NCBI RefSeq assembly: GCF_036226925.1
Contig: NZ_CP109031.1
Location: 186,001-250,000, forward strand
Reading direction: 5' to 3'
DNA length: 64,000 nucleotides
Source of the DNA: Streptomyces sp. NBC_00659
GTDB taxonomy: Bacteria; Actinomycetota; Actinomycetes; Streptomycetales; Streptomycetaceae
The notes beneath the pieces are model-generated. The model did not search any database. It saw only the letters and a list, made by a program, of their open reading frames with translations, and was not told where the DNA came from. The position numbers and the translations under genes are program-made. Positions 50,923 to 60,467 of the stretch are shown piece by piece. The first letter of the stretch is position 1, and the number at the start of each line of letters is the position of its first letter.

Positions 50923-51759
50923 TCAGTCGCTCAACCGGTCCAGCAGCGCGCGGCGCCACCGTTCGGTCCCGGCGATCTGGTTGAACGTGAACACGTGCAG
51001 GCCCGCCACCCCGGCCGAGGGCGCGGTCAGCGCCTTCCCACTGCGGGCGAGCAGCCGGTCGGGCGAGTAACCGCCCGGGGTCGCGAACCGCAGGAACCAC
51101 GAGGCGTGCTTGGTGAGGAAGCGCGTCGACTCCCCCACCCCGATCTTCGTCGCCATGGCCAGCAACTTCGCCCGCTGCACGGGCCCCGCCACGCCCACGT
51201 GGACGGGCAGGACGACGTCGCGGCGCCGTATGCGGCCGACCCAGTCACCCAGCACGCGCGGATCGAAGCAGAGGTTGCTCACTATGTACGTGGCGTGCGC
51301 ACGCTTGTCCCACATGGCCTGGATGGTGAGGTCGTCGTGGATGAGCGGATGGCTCTCCGGATAGCCGGTGATGCCGACGCGCGCGAACGGGCTGCCCAGC
51401 TCGCTCAGCCTGCGCAGCACCGGTAGCGCCCCGTCGTAGGGGCCGGCCGGCGGATCGGCGTCGCCGGCCGGGACGAAGACGTCGTCGACACCCGCCTCCC
51501 GGAGCCGGTCGACGACTTCCTTCAGATGCGCGTCGTCCCGCAGCAGCCGCGCGGGCACGTGCGGGACGGCGCGGTATCCGTGCGCCGCCAGCCGGCCGAC
51601 GAGGTCGAGCGTCGGCTCCAGGCCCTTGACCGGCGACGCCGTCACGGTGACGACGACGTCGCGCGGTACATGGGCGAGGACCTTGTCCTCGGTCGTCCTC
51701 GCGGGCAGCACCTCGTAGCGGACACTCGACAGCAGTGCCCGGAACCCTGTGGCGTCCAA
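50923..51759 (-). CDS. Methylenetetrahydrofolate reductase-like protein
   Basis: A 278-residue MetF-type TIM barrel: VVVTVTASPVKGLEPTLDLV, YRAVPHVPARLLRDDAHLKE, DDVFVPAGDADPPAGPYDGA, RVGITGYPESHPLI and the end GLHVFTFNQIAGTERWRRAL. It would reduce methylene-THF from the dimethylglycine and sarcosine steps, or act as a ferredoxin-linked variant. Start TTG 51759, 11 bases after betA, is the best in-frame choice; coupling with betA is likely. It is somewhat shorter than E. coli MetF (296). Confidence 0.82.
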   Translation of the reverse strand: MDATGFRALLSSVRYEVLPARTTEDKVLAHVPRDVVVTVTASPVKGLEPTLDLVGRLAAHGYRAVPHVPARLLRDDAHLKEVVDRLREAGVDDVFVPAGDADPPAGPYDGALPVLRRLSELGSPFARVGITGYPESHPLIHDDLTIQAMWDKRAHATYIVSNLCFDPRVLGDWVGRIRRRDVVLPVHVGVAGPVQRAKLLAMATKIGVGESTRFLTKHASWFLRFATPGGYSPDRLLARSGKALTAPSAGVAGLHVFTFNQIAGTERWRRALLDRLSD

Positions 51760-51770
51760 CGTCCGCGGCC

Positions 51771-53429
51771 CTACTTCCGGGCATCCCGGTATCGGTAGTA
51801 CGCGGCCTTGGAGGCGGGCAGCGGCTCCTTGCCGAGGATGAGGTCGGCCGCCTTCTCCGCGATCATCATCACCGGCGCGTAGATGTTGCCGTTGGTGACG
51901 TAGGGCATCACCGACGCGTCGACGACGCGCAGTCCCTCCACGCCGTGCACACGCATGCTGGTGGGGTCGACGACGGACATCTCGTCAGTGCCCATCTTGC
52001 AGGTGCAGGAAGGATGCAGGGCGGTCTCGCCCTCCTCGGCGACCCAGGCGAGGATCTCCTCATCGCTCGCCACGGCCGGGCCGGGTGAGATCTCGCCGTC
52101 GTTGTAGGGGGCCAGGGCCGGCCGGTTGAGGAGCTCGCGGGCGACCCGGATCGATTCGACCCACTCGCGGCGGTCCTGCTCGGTGGAGAGGTAGTTGAAG
52201 CGCAGCGCCGGGTGCTCCTGCGGGTCCTTGCTCTTGATCTTCACCGAGCCGATGGCGTCGGAGTACATGGGCCCGACGTGCACCTGGTAGCCATGGCCGC
52301 CGGCCGGCGAGGAGCCGTCGTAGCGGACCGCGATCGGCAGGAAGTGGAACATCAGGTTGGGGTAGTCCACGTCCTCGTTGCTGCGGGCAAAGCCGCCGGC
52401 CTCGAAGTGGTTGGTCGCGGCGGGGCCCTTGCGGAAGAGCCATTGCAGGCCGATGAAGGGCGCTCGCCACTTCGCCATGTACGGCTGCATGGAGACGGGC
52501 TGCTTGCAGGCGTACTGGATGTACACCTCCAGGTGGTCCTGCATGTTCTCGCCGACGCCCGGCAGGTCGTGGACGACGTCGATGCCCAGGGCGGACAGTT
52601 CGGCGGCGTTGCCGACTCCGGAGAGCTGGAGCAGCTGCGGGGAGTTGATCGCGCCGCCGCAGAGGATGACCTCGCGGGCACGCACCTGCTGGACCTTGCC
52701 GCGGCGCCGGTACTCGACACCGACGGCCTTCTTGCCCTCGAAGAGGACGCGGGTGACCAGTGCCCGGGTGGTGACGGTGAGGTTGGGCCGCTTCTTCACG
52801 GGCTTGAGGTACGCCTTCGAGGCCGACAGCCGGCGGCCGCGGCTGACGTTGCGGTCGAACTGCGCGAAACCTTCCTGCCGGTAGCCGTTGACGTCGTCGG
52901 TGGGGGCGTGACCCGCCTCCTGCGTGGCCTTGAGAAAGGCGCCGAACAGCGGGTTCGTGGCGGGGCCGCGCTCAAGGACGAGGGGACCGTCGTGGCCGCG
53001 GAACTCGTCGTCGGGTTCGGCCGCGAGACAGTTCTCCATCCGCTTGAAGTACGGCAGACAGTGCGCGTAGTCCCAGGACTCCATGCCGGCCTCGGCCGCC
53101 CAGCGCTCGTAGTCCATGGGGTTGCCGCGCTGGAAGATCATGCCGTTGATACTGCTGGAACCGCCCAGCACCTTGCCGCGCGCGTGATAAATGCGTCGGC
53201 CGCCCATGTGCGGCTCGGGTTCCGACTCGTACTTCCAGTCGTAGAACCGGCTGCCGATCGGATACGTCAGCGCCGCGGGCATGTGGATGAAGACGTCCCA
53301 CGGGTAGTCGGGCCGGCCCGCCTCCAGGACCAGCACCTGGTTGCCCGGGTCGGCGGAGAGCCGGTTCGCCAGTGCGCTGCCGGCGGATCCACCGCCGACG
53401 ATGACGAAGTCGTATTGCAAGGGAGCCAT
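51771..53429 (-). CDS. betA: Choline dehydrogenase (GMC oxidoreductase)
   Basis: A 552-residue GMC flavoprotein: FAD motif [22 protein letters not shown] signature [20 protein letters not shown], second signature [24 protein letters not shown] active-site region and [20 protein letters not shown]. Oxidises choline to betaine aldehyde. ATG 53429 follows GAGG; the frame is open far upstream through the opposite-strand iclR gene, which is a high-GC artefact. Divergent from the IclR regulator with a perfect dyad at 53498. Confidence 0.92.
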   Translation of the reverse strand: MAPLQYDFVIVGGGSAGSALANRLSADPGNQVLVLEAGRPDYPWDVFIHMPAALTYPIGSRFYDWKYESEPEPHMGGRRIYHARGKVLGGSSSINGMIFQRGNPMDYERWAAEAGMESWDYAHCLPYFKRMENCLAAEPDDEFRGHDGPLVLERGPATNPLFGAFLKATQEAGHAPTDDVNGYRQEGFAQFDRNVSRGRRLSASKAYLKPVKKRPNLTVTTRALVTRVLFEGKKAVGVEYRRRGKVQQVRAREVILCGGAINSPQLLQLSGVGNAAELSALGIDVVHDLPGVGENMQDHLEVYIQYACKQPVSMQPYMAKWRAPFIGLQWLFRKGPAATNHFEAGGFARSNEDVDYPNLMFHFLPIAVRYDGSSPAGGHGYQVHVGPMYSDAIGSVKIKSKDPQEHPALRFNYLSTEQDRREWVESIRVARELLNRPALAPYNDGEISPGPAVASDEEILAWVAEEGETALHPSCTCKMGTDEMSVVDPTSMRVHGVEGLRVVDASVMPYVTNGNIYAPVMMIAEKAADLILGKEPLPASKAAYYRYRDARK

Positions 53430-53497
53430 GGTGCCTCGTCTCGCTCGCGCCGTAGATACGCGAGGCATGCTAGTACGAGTGCCGCTATACGCACCAG

Positions 53498-53514
53498 GTT
53501 GCGAGCAACGCAAC
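53498..53514. promoter_or_regulatory. Betaine-regulon dyad between betA and the IclR gene
   Basis: GTTGCGAGCAACGCAAC: perfect 6-bp arms GTTGCG/CGCAAC with a 5-base spacer, the best copy of the dyad. ATACGCA occurs just beside it (53487-53493). Confidence 0.8.
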
Positions 53515-53567
53515 TTACAAGGTCCACGTTTCCATGCCGTTACTCGGCCGCTGTTGTTTATTACGCG

Positions 53568-53573
53568 TATAGT
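53568..53573 (+). promoter_or_regulatory. -10 box for a leaderless iclR-type mRNA
   Basis: TATAGT lies 6 bases before the GTG at 53580 with no ribosome site between; transcription would begin at or next to the start codon. Confidence 0.5.
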
Positions 53574-53579
53574 TTCGCT

Positions 53580-54377
53580 GTGAGCAACTACAGTCCAGAC
53601 ATTGAAACGACAGGTTCGCAGCCCGGCGGCGTGCAGTCCGTCGACCGCGCCATCAGCGTGCTGGAGATCCTGGCCCGGCGCGGCGAGGCCGGCGTCAGCG
53701 AGGTGGCCGCCGAGATCGATGTCCACAAGTCGACCGCGTTCCGGCTGCTCGGCGCCCTGGAGGCGCGCGGCCTGGTGGAACAGGCGGGCGAGCGCGGCAA
53801 GTACCGCCTCGGCTTCGGCATCGTACGCCTGGCAGGCGCGGTCACGGGGCGCATCGACATCACCCAGCAGAGCCGCCAGGTCTGCGAGCGGCTCGCCGAG
53901 GAGATCGGCGAGACCGTCAACATCGCCGTGATGCAGGAGCACTACGCGATCAACCTCTACCAGGTACGCGGCCCGGGGGCCGTCACCGCGCACAACTGGG
54001 TCGGCCAGCTGACCCCGCTGCACGCCACCTCCAGCGGCAAGGCCCTGCTGGCGCATCTGCCCGCCAAGGAGCGCACCGCGCTGCTGGCCGAGGCCGGCCT
54101 GAAGAAGGTGACCCCGCACACCCTGACCTCGAAGACGAAGCTGGAGAAGAACCTCGCCGAGGCCCGGGAGCGCGGCTACGCCTGGACCCTGGAGGAGCTG
54201 GAGGTCGGGCTCCATGCCATGGCCGCGCCGGTGCGCGACCGCAACGGCGAGGTCATCGCGGCACTCAGCGCCTCCGGGCCCGCGTACCGGTTCACCGAGG
54301 AGCGCCTGCACGAACTCGCCCCGGTGCTGGTCAAGGGCGCGGAGGAGATCAGCCACCGGATGGGCTACCTGGGCTGA
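53580..54377 (+). CDS. IclR-family regulator of the betaine island
   Basis: A 265-residue IclR protein: winged helix [20 protein letters not shown] ... [20 protein letters not shown] and effector domain with [33 protein letters not shown] and [23 protein letters not shown] 53580 has no ribosome site but a TATAGT 6 bases upstream, consistent with a leaderless transcript. It sits between betA and the glycine betaine monooxygenase, and similar dyads occur at five promoters of the island, so it is the natural candidate regulator. Repressor or activator, and the ligand (choline, betaine or another intermediate), cannot be told from sequence. Confidence 0.9.
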   Translation: MSNYSPDIETTGSQPGGVQSVDRAISVLEILARRGEAGVSEVAAEIDVHKSTAFRLLGALEARGLVEQAGERGKYRLGFGIVRLAGAVTGRIDITQQSRQVCERLAEEIGETVNIAVMQEHYAINLYQVRGPGAVTAHNWVGQLTPLHATSSGKALLAHLPAKERTALLAEAGLKKVTPHTLTSKTKLEKNLAEARERGYAWTLEELEVGLHAMAAPVRDRNGEVIAALSASGPAYRFTEERLHELAPVLVKGAEEISHRMGYLG

Positions 54378-54386
54378 CCCGCCCCA

Positions 54387-55517
54387 CTACGGCCGGGCAG
54401 TACCGAGGCGCCCGTTCACCCAGTCGTGGAAGGCACCGATGTGGTGTTCGCTGGGCACCAGCACCCCGCCCTTGGCGTACATCCGGGAGCTCATCCCGGG
54501 CTGCGTGCGCTCGCACGCGTCGAAGTCCTGGCGGTTGACCCGGTCGAAGAGCTCCACGGACCGGCTGACGTCCTTGCCGCTCTCGACGACGTGCGGAAGA
54601 TAGAGCCAGTCGCACTCGACGATCGTGCGGTCGACGGCCACCGGGTACATCCGGTGGAAGATCACGTGATCGGGGACGAGGTTGATGAAGACCTGCGGCT
54701 TGACGGTGATCGCGTAGTAGCGGCGGTCCTGGTCGTCGGACACGCCGGGTATGCGGTCCAGGCCCTCGGAGCCGTCGACGGTGAAACCCTGGACCTCCTC
54801 ACCGAACTCGGCGCCGTGGCCGACGTAGTACTGAGCGGCGTAGCCGTCGGCGAACTCGGGGAGCACCTCGGTGAGTTCGGGGTGGATCGTGGCACAGTGG
54901 TAGCACTCCATGAAGTTCTCGACGATGAGCTTCCAGTTCGCCTTGACGTCGTAGACGATCCGCTTGCCGACCGCGAGGTTGTCGATGTCGTAGTGCTCGA
55001 TCGACTCCACGTCGCCAAGCCTGCCGACGACCTCGCCGATGACATCGTCCTCGAAGGAGGGCGGGTTCTCCGCCAGGCAGACCCAGACGTAGCCGAGCCA
55101 TTCGCGGGTGGTCACGCTGACCAGGCCGAACTCCGTGCGGCCGACGTCAGGCATCTTCATGAGGTTGGGCGCCGCGACGAGCTTGCCGTTCAAGTCGTAG
55201 GTCCAGGCGTGGTACGGGCACTGGAAAGCCCGCTTGACCTCGCCGGACTCCTCCATGCAGAGCTTGGCACCGCGATGCCGGCAGACATTGAAGAAGGCGC
55301 GTACGGAGTTGTCCCGCGCTCGCGTCATCAGGATGCTCTCGCGGCCCACCTCCACGGTCCGGAAGGCACCGGGCTTTGCCAGCTCCGAGGAACGCACGAC
55401 GCAGAACCACATCGTTTCGAAGATGCGCTCCTGCTCCTGGGCGAAGATCCCCGGATCCGTGTAGGAGGAGCCGGGGAGGGTGGCGATCAGGCTGGCCGGC
55501 AGGCTGGTCAAGGTCAC
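54387..55517 (-). CDS. gbcA: Glycine betaine monooxygenase, Rieske oxygenase subunit
   Basis: A 376-residue ring-hydroxylase-type alpha subunit. Rieske [2Fe-2S] ligands Cys79/His81 (CRHRGAKLC) and Cys100/His103 (CPYHAWTYD); mononuclear iron site in ENFMECYHCATIHPEL (two His). Homologues (GbcA) demethylate glycine betaine to dimethylglycine and formaldehyde. GTG 55517 follows GAGGAG; a longer start at 55556 is less likely. A regulon dyad (55584) lies upstream; the ferredoxin and reductase genes are just beyond. Confidence 0.87.
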   Translation of the reverse strand: MTLTSLPASLIATLPGSSYTDPGIFAQEQERIFETMWFCVVRSSELAKPGAFRTVEVGRESILMTRARDNSVRAFFNVCRHRGAKLCMEESGEVKRAFQCPYHAWTYDLNGKLVAAPNLMKMPDVGRTEFGLVSVTTREWLGYVWVCLAENPPSFEDDVIGEVVGRLGDVESIEHYDIDNLAVGKRIVYDVKANWKLIVENFMECYHCATIHPELTEVLPEFADGYAAQYYVGHGAEFGEEVQGFTVDGSEGLDRIPGVSDDQDRRYYAITVKPQVFINLVPDHVIFHRMYPVAVDRTIVECDWLYLPHVVESGKDVSRSVELFDRVNRQDFDACERTQPGMSSRMYAKGGVLVPSEHHIGAFHDWVNGRLGTARP

Positions 55518-55583
55518 GGTGCACTCCTCGGGAAACGTCGTGGAGGGGCCATTCACGCGCCAGGAGGAAAGACTCCGGGCGGT

Positions 55584-55600
55584 GTTGCACGTGGGGCAAT
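55584..55600. promoter_or_regulatory. Betaine-regulon dyad upstream of gbcA
   Basis: GTTGCACGTGGGGCAAT: TTGC-N7-GCAA, outer half-sites intact, 67 bases upstream of the gbcA start. ATGCGCAAC lies just beyond (55611-55619). Confidence 0.55.
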
Positions 55601-55647
55601 GCTGCGCGCCATGCGCAACTGCAGCAGGAAAGGACTCGAGGGCAGCG

Positions 55648-56850
55648 TCAAGAGCTCGCGGCGGCGAGCTGCTTGCGCCAGCGGGTGAACAACCGAGGCT
55701 GGTTCATACCGAGCACGGCGACCGGAACTCCGGCACGCCGGTAGACGGCCAGGACGTCACGGTCGTCCGCGGCGCCCGCCTCGATGGTCACGCTGTCGGC
55801 GGCTGCCGCGTGACCGGCGAACTGGATCTTCACGCCGTACTGGTCGGACCAGAAGTACGGCGGCCTGGGCACGCCCGGTTCCACCGCACCGCCCGCCAGC
55901 AGTGTGGCGATGGCGGCATCGGGACGCTCGCGCGCACCGGTCCAGTGCTCGACGCGACGGTGGGCGCCCGCGCGCGGGTCGTACCAGTTGGCGCAGTCGC
56001 CGACCGCGACCACGCCGGCCAGGCTGGTGCGGCCGTCGGGACCGCACTTGACGCCGTTGTCGAGGTCGACGCCGGATCCGTCCAGCCACTCGACGCACGG
56101 ACGCGCGCCGACGCCGACGACGACGATGTCGGCGGGGATGCTGCGGCCGTCCTCCAGCAGGACGGCGTCCACCCTCCCCCGGACTCCGTCCGGGGGGACC
56201 CCCATCTCGCTTCGCTCGTCCCCGCTCAGCCTCTTGACCTCCACGCCGCACAACAGTCTTACGCCGTGGTCCACATGGAGGGCGGAGACGATGCCGCCCA
56301 TTCGCGCGCCGAGGGGTCCGGCCAGCGGCGTCGGGGCCGCCTCGACGACCGTCGCGTCCAGCCCGAGGGTGTATGCCGTGGAGGCGACCTCCGCACCGAT
56401 GAAGCCGCCGCCGATCACCACCAGCCGTCCGCCCCGGGCCAGTTCGTCCCGCAGGGCGCGGGCGTCGTCCAGGGTACGCAGGGTGTGTACTCCCGCCAGA
56501 CCTTCGGACCCCGGCAGAGTGCGCGCCGCGGCGCCGGTCGCGATGACGATGCCGTCGGCGCGGACCTCCCGCCCGTCGGCGAGCCGGACGGCGCGCTCGG
56601 TGCGGTCGAGTCCGGTGGCACGAGTGCCGAGCAGCCACTCCGCCCGCAGGTCCTCGTCGTCCGTCTCCAGCGAGAGATCCGCCTCACCCAGGGTGCCGGC
56701 CAGGAACTCCTTGGACAGCGGAGGCCTGTCGTACGGGCGGTGGAGTTCGTCACCGATGACGACCAGCCGCCCGTCATAGCCCTGTTTCCGCAGCGAGCGC
56801 GCCGCCGACAGACCGGCCAGCGAGGCGCCGACCACGGCGACGGTTCTCAC
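55648..56850 (-). CDS. Ferredoxin reductase (FAD/NAD), monooxygenase partner
   Basis: A 400-residue rhodocoxin/putidaredoxin reductase-type flavoprotein: N-terminal TVAVVGASLAGLSAARSLRK, FAD/NAD motif GGRLVVIGGGFIGAEVASTA, VVAVGDCANWYDPR, and the C-terminal reductase domain (PYFWSDQYGVKIQFAGHA). It passes electrons from NAD(P)H to the adjacent Rieske ferredoxin. GTG 56850 overlaps the ferredoxin stop (GTGA). A ~16-residue insert (ERSEMGVPPDGVRG) in the middle comes from a GC-rich hairpin at 56176. Confidence 0.9.
   Translation of the reverse strand: MRTVAVVGASLAGLSAARSLRKQGYDGRLVVIGDELHRPYDRPPLSKEFLAGTLGEADLSLETDDEDLRAEWLLGTRATGLDRTERAVRLADGREVRADGIVIATGAAARTLPGSEGLAGVHTLRTLDDARALRDELARGGRLVVIGGGFIGAEVASTAYTLGLDATVVEAAPTPLAGPLGARMGGIVSALHVDHGVRLLCGVEVKRLSGDERSEMGVPPDGVRGRVDAVLLEDGRSIPADIVVVGVGARPCVEWLDGSGVDLDNGVKCGPDGRTSLAGVVAVGDCANWYDPRAGAHRRVEHWTGARERPDAAIATLLAGGAVEPGVPRPPYFWSDQYGVKIQFAGHAAAADSVTIEAGAADDRDVLAVYRRAGVPVAVLGMNQPRLFTRWRKQLAAASS
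56175..56226. repeat. GC-rich hairpin insert in the reductase gene
   Basis: CCCCCGGAC-TCC-GTCCGGGGG (56176-56196), a perfect 9-bp stem, followed by GACCCCCATCTCGCTTCGC. It is in frame in the reductase gene and of the same type as the repeat at 42209. Confidence 0.8.
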
Positions 56851-57209
56851 GCGGAACCCCCGGCGAGCCGGGCTGCGACGCAGGGCGGCAGGTTGGGGGC
56901 AGCTGCGGACAACCGGACGTGGATCACGCCGTCCTCGACGACGACCTCGTGCGTCCGGACCGGGAGCTTGGCCGGCGGAGAGTCGACCGCGCCGGTCCTC
57001 AGGTCGAACTTCGAAGCGTGCAGCGGGCATTCCACCTCGCAGCCCTCCAGCCAGCCGTCGGCGAGCGAGGCGTCCTGGTGGGTGCAGGTGTCGTCGATGG
57101 CGAAGAGCTCGCCGTCCTCGGTGTGGAAGACCGAGACCGGCGGATCGATGTCGAGCCGGTGAGCCTCACCTCGCGGGAGATCCACGAGACGGCACGCGGG
57201 AATCATCAT
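56847..57209 (-). CDS. Rieske-type ferredoxin for the monooxygenase
   Basis: A 120-residue Rieske ferredoxin with ligands Cys42/His44 (CTHQDASLADG) and Cys61/His64 (CPLHASKFDLRTG), like BphF/NirD-type electron carriers. It would link the reductase to GbcA. ATG 57209 follows GAGGTG; its stop overlaps the reductase start. A dyad at 57237 lies 28 bases upstream. Confidence 0.92.
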   Translation of the reverse strand: MMIPACRLVDLPRGEAHRLDIDPPVSVFHTEDGELFAIDDTCTHQDASLADGWLEGCEVECPLHASKFDLRTGAVDSPPAKLPVRTHEVVVEDGVIHVRLSAAAPNLPPCVAARLAGGSA

Positions 57210-57236
57210 GACACCTCGGTGCGTATAGCGAAACGG

Positions 57237-57253
57237 ATTGCGGTGAGCGCAAC
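57237..57253. promoter_or_regulatory. Betaine-regulon dyad upstream of the ferredoxin
   Basis: ATTGCGGTGAGCGCAAC: TTGCG-GTGAG-CGCAA, perfect 5-bp arms with the same 5-base spacer; TGCGTATAGCG lies next to it at 57220-57230. Confidence 0.75.
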
Positions 57254-57427
57254 AATAGTTTGGGGTCGACCAGAACCCTTGTCAAGGCATCCACAGGGCA
57301 CTCCGAGGCGTCCCTCATAGCGCGCAACACGGAACTCGATCCATACGGAACAACCGACAACAGCCCGCCCTATCGGCTCGCGACGGACGCGAGCCGGGAG
57401 CGGGCGGTCGAGGGGTGCGAGTGGGCG

Positions 57428-58129
57428 TCAGAAACCGCGCCCGATCCACTCCTGGAGGTACGGGGCCCCGGCGGCGACGGTGGTCTCTCCTCCGTTTCCG
57501 GAGCGCACGACGGTGTCGCCCGGCAGTGTCAGCAGCCGGTCCCGGATCGACTCGATGATGGTCGGGAAGTGGCTGTACGACCGCCCCGTCGCCCCCGGCC
57601 CACCGGCGAACAGGGTGTCGCCGCCGAAGAGGGCGGTCAGGGCCGGTGCGTACAGGCAGACCGCGCCGGACGCATGGCCCGGCGTATGCAGCACGCTCAG
57701 CTCGATGCCAGCCACCGTAAGGCCCTGGCCGTCGGTCAGTTCGGCGTCCGGCGCCTTGTCGGGGTGGGTCTGCTTCCACAGCGGCAGGTCGTCCGGGTGG
57801 AGCGCGTCGCCCAGGTGAACCCTGATCGCCTTCTGACCGCTTGAGGTCCGCTCCCGTAATACCGCCAGCATCACTGCTCGCTCGTGCTCGCCCACCCGCG
57901 CGTAGAGCTCCAGGAACTGGGCGGGGCTGCGCTGCAGGGCTTGCTCCCGTATCTGTTCGGCGTCCCGCTGTGGATTCTTCACCGCCCGGATGAGGGCTGG
58001 ATTGCGGTCCGGCAGGGAGCGGGTGGGGGCCGTGGCAGGGGCGGTCTGCGGGTTCTGTTGCGGCCCGTTGTCAAAGACAGGTCGAGACGAGGGCGGCCCC
58101 TCGTACCGCGCGCGCTCCGGATCCTGCAC
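57428..58129 (-). pseudogene. Hybrid ORF ending in a truncated MBL-fold hydrolase
   Basis: The last ~128 residues match the C-terminal two thirds of a glyoxalase II-like MBL hydrolase: HPDDLPLWKQTHPDKAPDAE, ELSVLHTPGHASGAVCLYAP, LFGGDTLFAGGPGATGRSYS, YLQEWIGRG. The N-terminal HxHxDH metal motif is absent, and the last ligand block reads VRSGNGGETT where relatives have a His, so the metal site is broken. The first ~105 residues are unrelated (RDAEQIREQALQRSPAQFLE ...) and the frame stays open upstream into the end of pqqE. Intact MBL hydrolases often sit with formaldehyde-detoxifying genes in betaine clusters; this may be the dead remnant of one. Confidence 0.7.
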
Positions 58130-58331
58130 GGCTTCGGTGAGGACCGGGTGACGGTCGTCAGGCTCTGCGCTGATCTGTTGTGCACCGCTCTGCCGTGAAT
58201 CGCTGGTGCCGACTGCAACCGGGCGCGGTGCCGCCTCGATCTGTTCCTCGGTGACGACGACTTGGGAGAGTTCGGTGACGAGGACCTGGAGGCTGTTGGC
58301 CTTGTCGACCGCCTGACGTGCTTCGACGCTC

Positions 58332-59447
58332 TCACGGGACGTGCCGTACGGTGCGCGCCTGGAACCGACTGGCTGCTGCAGGGCGTCGAGGTACGAGCGC
58401 GGGCGGAGTGCCGGGGCGCGTGAGATCGATCAGGGTCGCGTGGTCCGGCGACAGTGAACAGGCCGGGTCGGTACGGGACGCGTCTCCGGTGAGGGCGAAT
58501 GCCTGGCAGCGGCACCCCCCGAAGTCCTCGGTCCGCCGTTCGCAGCTGCGGCAGGGGTCCGGCATCCAGTCGGTGCCTCGGTAGGCGTTGAAGGCGGGTG
58601 ACTCCTCCCAGATCCAGCGCAGGGGCCGCTCGGTGGCGTTGGGCGCATCGAGCCCTGGCAGTGTTGCCGCTGCCGGGCAGGGAAGAGTCGTCCCGTCCGG
58701 AGTGACAGTCAGCGAGACGGCGCCCCAGCCTCCCATGCAGGGCTTGGGTGCGCCGGAGAAGTAGTCGGGCACCACCCAGGTGATCTCGAGAGTGCCGTCG
58801 AGTCGTTCTTTCCAGGCCTCCACCTGCGCTCCGGCGGCGGCCAACTGCTCGCGGCTCGGCATGAGCGCGGCTCGGTTGAGCAGGCCCCAGCCGTAGAACT
58901 GTGCGTTGGCCAGCTCGATCCGGTCTGCGTCCCAGGCCACGGCAAGTTCCATCAGTGCGTCCAGGGCGTCGAGATTGTGCCGGTGCAGGACGACGTTGAT
59001 GCCCAGGGGCAGGTTGCGCTCCCTGACAAGCGCGGCAGCCTGCCGTTTGGCGGTGAAGGCAGGGTGGCCGGCGAGGTCGTCGGACCGGCGCGAGTCGGCG
59101 TGCTGGACGGACAGTTGGACACTGTGCAGCCCGGCATCCACCAGGGCATCGAGTCGTTCGGCCGTCAGTCCGACACCGCTGGTGACCAGCTGGGTGTACA
59201 GGCCTGCGTCCGCTGCGGAGCGGGTGATCTGCTCGAGGTCCTTGCGCAGCAGGGGCTCGCCGCCGGAGAGGTGTGTGTGCAGGACGCCGAGTTCTGCTGC
59301 CTGGCGGAAGATGTCGGCCCACTGGCCGGCGGTGAGTTCCTGCGAACGGCGGGTCAGTTCCAGGGGGTTGGAGCAGTAGGCACAGTGCAGGGGGCAGGCG
59401 TGGGTGAGTTCGGAGAGCAGTGCCCAGGGCGGGGTGGGAGCCGTCAT
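58332..59447 (-). CDS. pqqE: PQQ biosynthesis radical SAM enzyme PqqE
   Basis: A 371-residue radical SAM enzyme: CPLHCAYC cluster motif near residue 18, HLSGGEPLLRKDLEQI, TSGVGLTAERLDALVDAGLH and SLTVTPDGTTLPCPAAATLP, then a SPASM tail with Cys-rich CRSCERRTEDFGGCRCQAFA. It forms the Glu-Tyr cross-link in PqqA, bound to PqqD. ATG 59447 overlaps the pqqD stop (ATGA). Last gene of the pqqABCDE operon. Confidence 0.95.
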   Translation of the reverse strand: MTAPTPPWALLSELTHACPLHCAYCSNPLELTRRSQELTAGQWADIFRQAAELGVLHTHLSGGEPLLRKDLEQITRSAADAGLYTQLVTSGVGLTAERLDALVDAGLHSVQLSVQHADSRRSDDLAGHPAFTAKRQAAALVRERNLPLGINVVLHRHNLDALDALMELAVAWDADRIELANAQFYGWGLLNRAALMPSREQLAAAGAQVEAWKERLDGTLEITWVVPDYFSGAPKPCMGGWGAVSLTVTPDGTTLPCPAAATLPGLDAPNATERPLRWIWEESPAFNAYRGTDWMPDPCRSCERRTEDFGGCRCQAFALTGDASRTDPACSLSPDHATLIDLTRPGTPPALVPRRPAAASRFQARTVRHVP

Positions 59448-59710
59448 CGCAGGCTGCCTTCTGTACGGAGCTTGTGCAGGAATGAGATGACGTCGTCGCG
59501 GATCGTGTCCGGGACGGGATCCGGGACGAGGGCGGCGATGATCTCGTCGACGGTGCGGGTGCCGTCCACGAGATCGAGGACGGCCCGGCCGGAGCCGTGC
59601 AGGACGATGACCCGTTCGGGCAGGAGCAGGACGTCGGTGTTGCGCACCTGGTCGTGACGCAGGCGGGCGGCGGGTGGCAGGCGGGGATGCCAGGCGGATG
59701 CGTCAGGCAT
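59444..59710 (-). CDS. pqqD: PQQ biosynthesis peptide chaperone PqqD
   Basis: An 88-residue PqqD: HPRLPPAARLRHDQVRNTDV LL then VLHGSGRAVLDLVDGTRTVD and EIIAALV, the winged-helix chaperone that presents PqqA to PqqE. ATG 59710 overlaps the pqqC stop by 8 bases. Confidence 0.94.
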   Translation of the reverse strand: MPDASAWHPRLPPAARLRHDQVRNTDVLLLPERVIVLHGSGRAVLDLVDGTRTVDEIIAALVPDPVPDTIRDDVISFLHKLRTEGSLR

Positions 59711-60467
59711 GGCGGTGGTCCTGATCAGCGACTCCTTGAACGCTGTCGAGCAGGCTCCACAGGACGTCGCACTTGAAGGACAGGGCGGCCAGGGCCTGGT
59801 GCTGCTGCTCGCACGTAGTGGCCCACGTGCGTACCCAGCCCAGGGCTTCGCTTCCGTCGCGCCTGCCCTGGGGAACACGGCCGCGGAAGTAGGACAGGCC
59901 GGCGGACTTGATCCAGAGGTAGTGCAGGGGGAAGGTTTCCAGGCGCGTCAGCATGATCGACGGAGCGCAGAGTTCCGTCAGGGACGAGGCCACGGCTTCC
60001 AGCACATTGGCGTTGCGGCAGAAGTTGACGTAGCCGTCCACGGCCAGGCGGACGCCGGGCAGGAGGTGTTGATGGTCGAGCAGCTCATCGCGCCGGAGGC
60101 CGACGGCTTCGCCGAGCTGGAGCCATCTCTCGATGCCGCCGTCCTGATCGGTGTGCCCGTCGTGGTCCTGGATGCGTCGCAGCCAGGACCGGCGTTGCGC
60201 GGGAAGGTGGAGCTTGCTCAGGATGAGAGCGTCTTTGATGGGAATGTTGCACTGGTAGTAGAAGCGGTTGGCGACCCAGGTGCGTAGCTCGGCCGGTGTC
60301 AGTTGGCCTTCATGCATGCGCTGGTTGAAGGTGTGGCGGTCGTGGTAGCGGCTGACCGCCAGTTCTCGCAGTCGGCGTTCCAGCTCGTCCGCGGTCCAGG
60401 GTGCCGGGCCGTCCTCGGTGGCGCGGTGGCGGGCGACGAGCGTGGTGTCGGGTGCGGTCGTGGTCAT
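59703..60467 (-). CDS. pqqC: Pyrroloquinoline-quinone synthase PqqC
   Basis: A 254-residue PqqC: RYHDRHTFNQRMHEGQLTPA, WVANRFYYQCNIPIKDALIL, QDHDGHTDQDGGIERWLQLG, SLTELCAPSIMLTRLETFPL and SYFRGRVPQGRRDGSEALGW. It carries out the final ring closure and oxidation. ATG 60467 overlaps the pqqB stop (ATGA); the longer open frame upstream is an artefact. Confidence 0.95.
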   Translation of the reverse strand: MTTTAPDTTLVARHRATEDGPAPWTADELERRLRELAVSRYHDRHTFNQRMHEGQLTPAELRTWVANRFYYQCNIPIKDALILSKLHLPAQRRSWLRRIQDHDGHTDQDGGIERWLQLGEAVGLRRDELLDHQHLLPGVRLAVDGYVNFCRNANVLEAVASSLTELCAPSIMLTRLETFPLHYLWIKSAGLSYFRGRVPQGRRDGSEALGWVRTWATTCEQQHQALAALSFKCDVLWSLLDSVQGVADQDHRHA

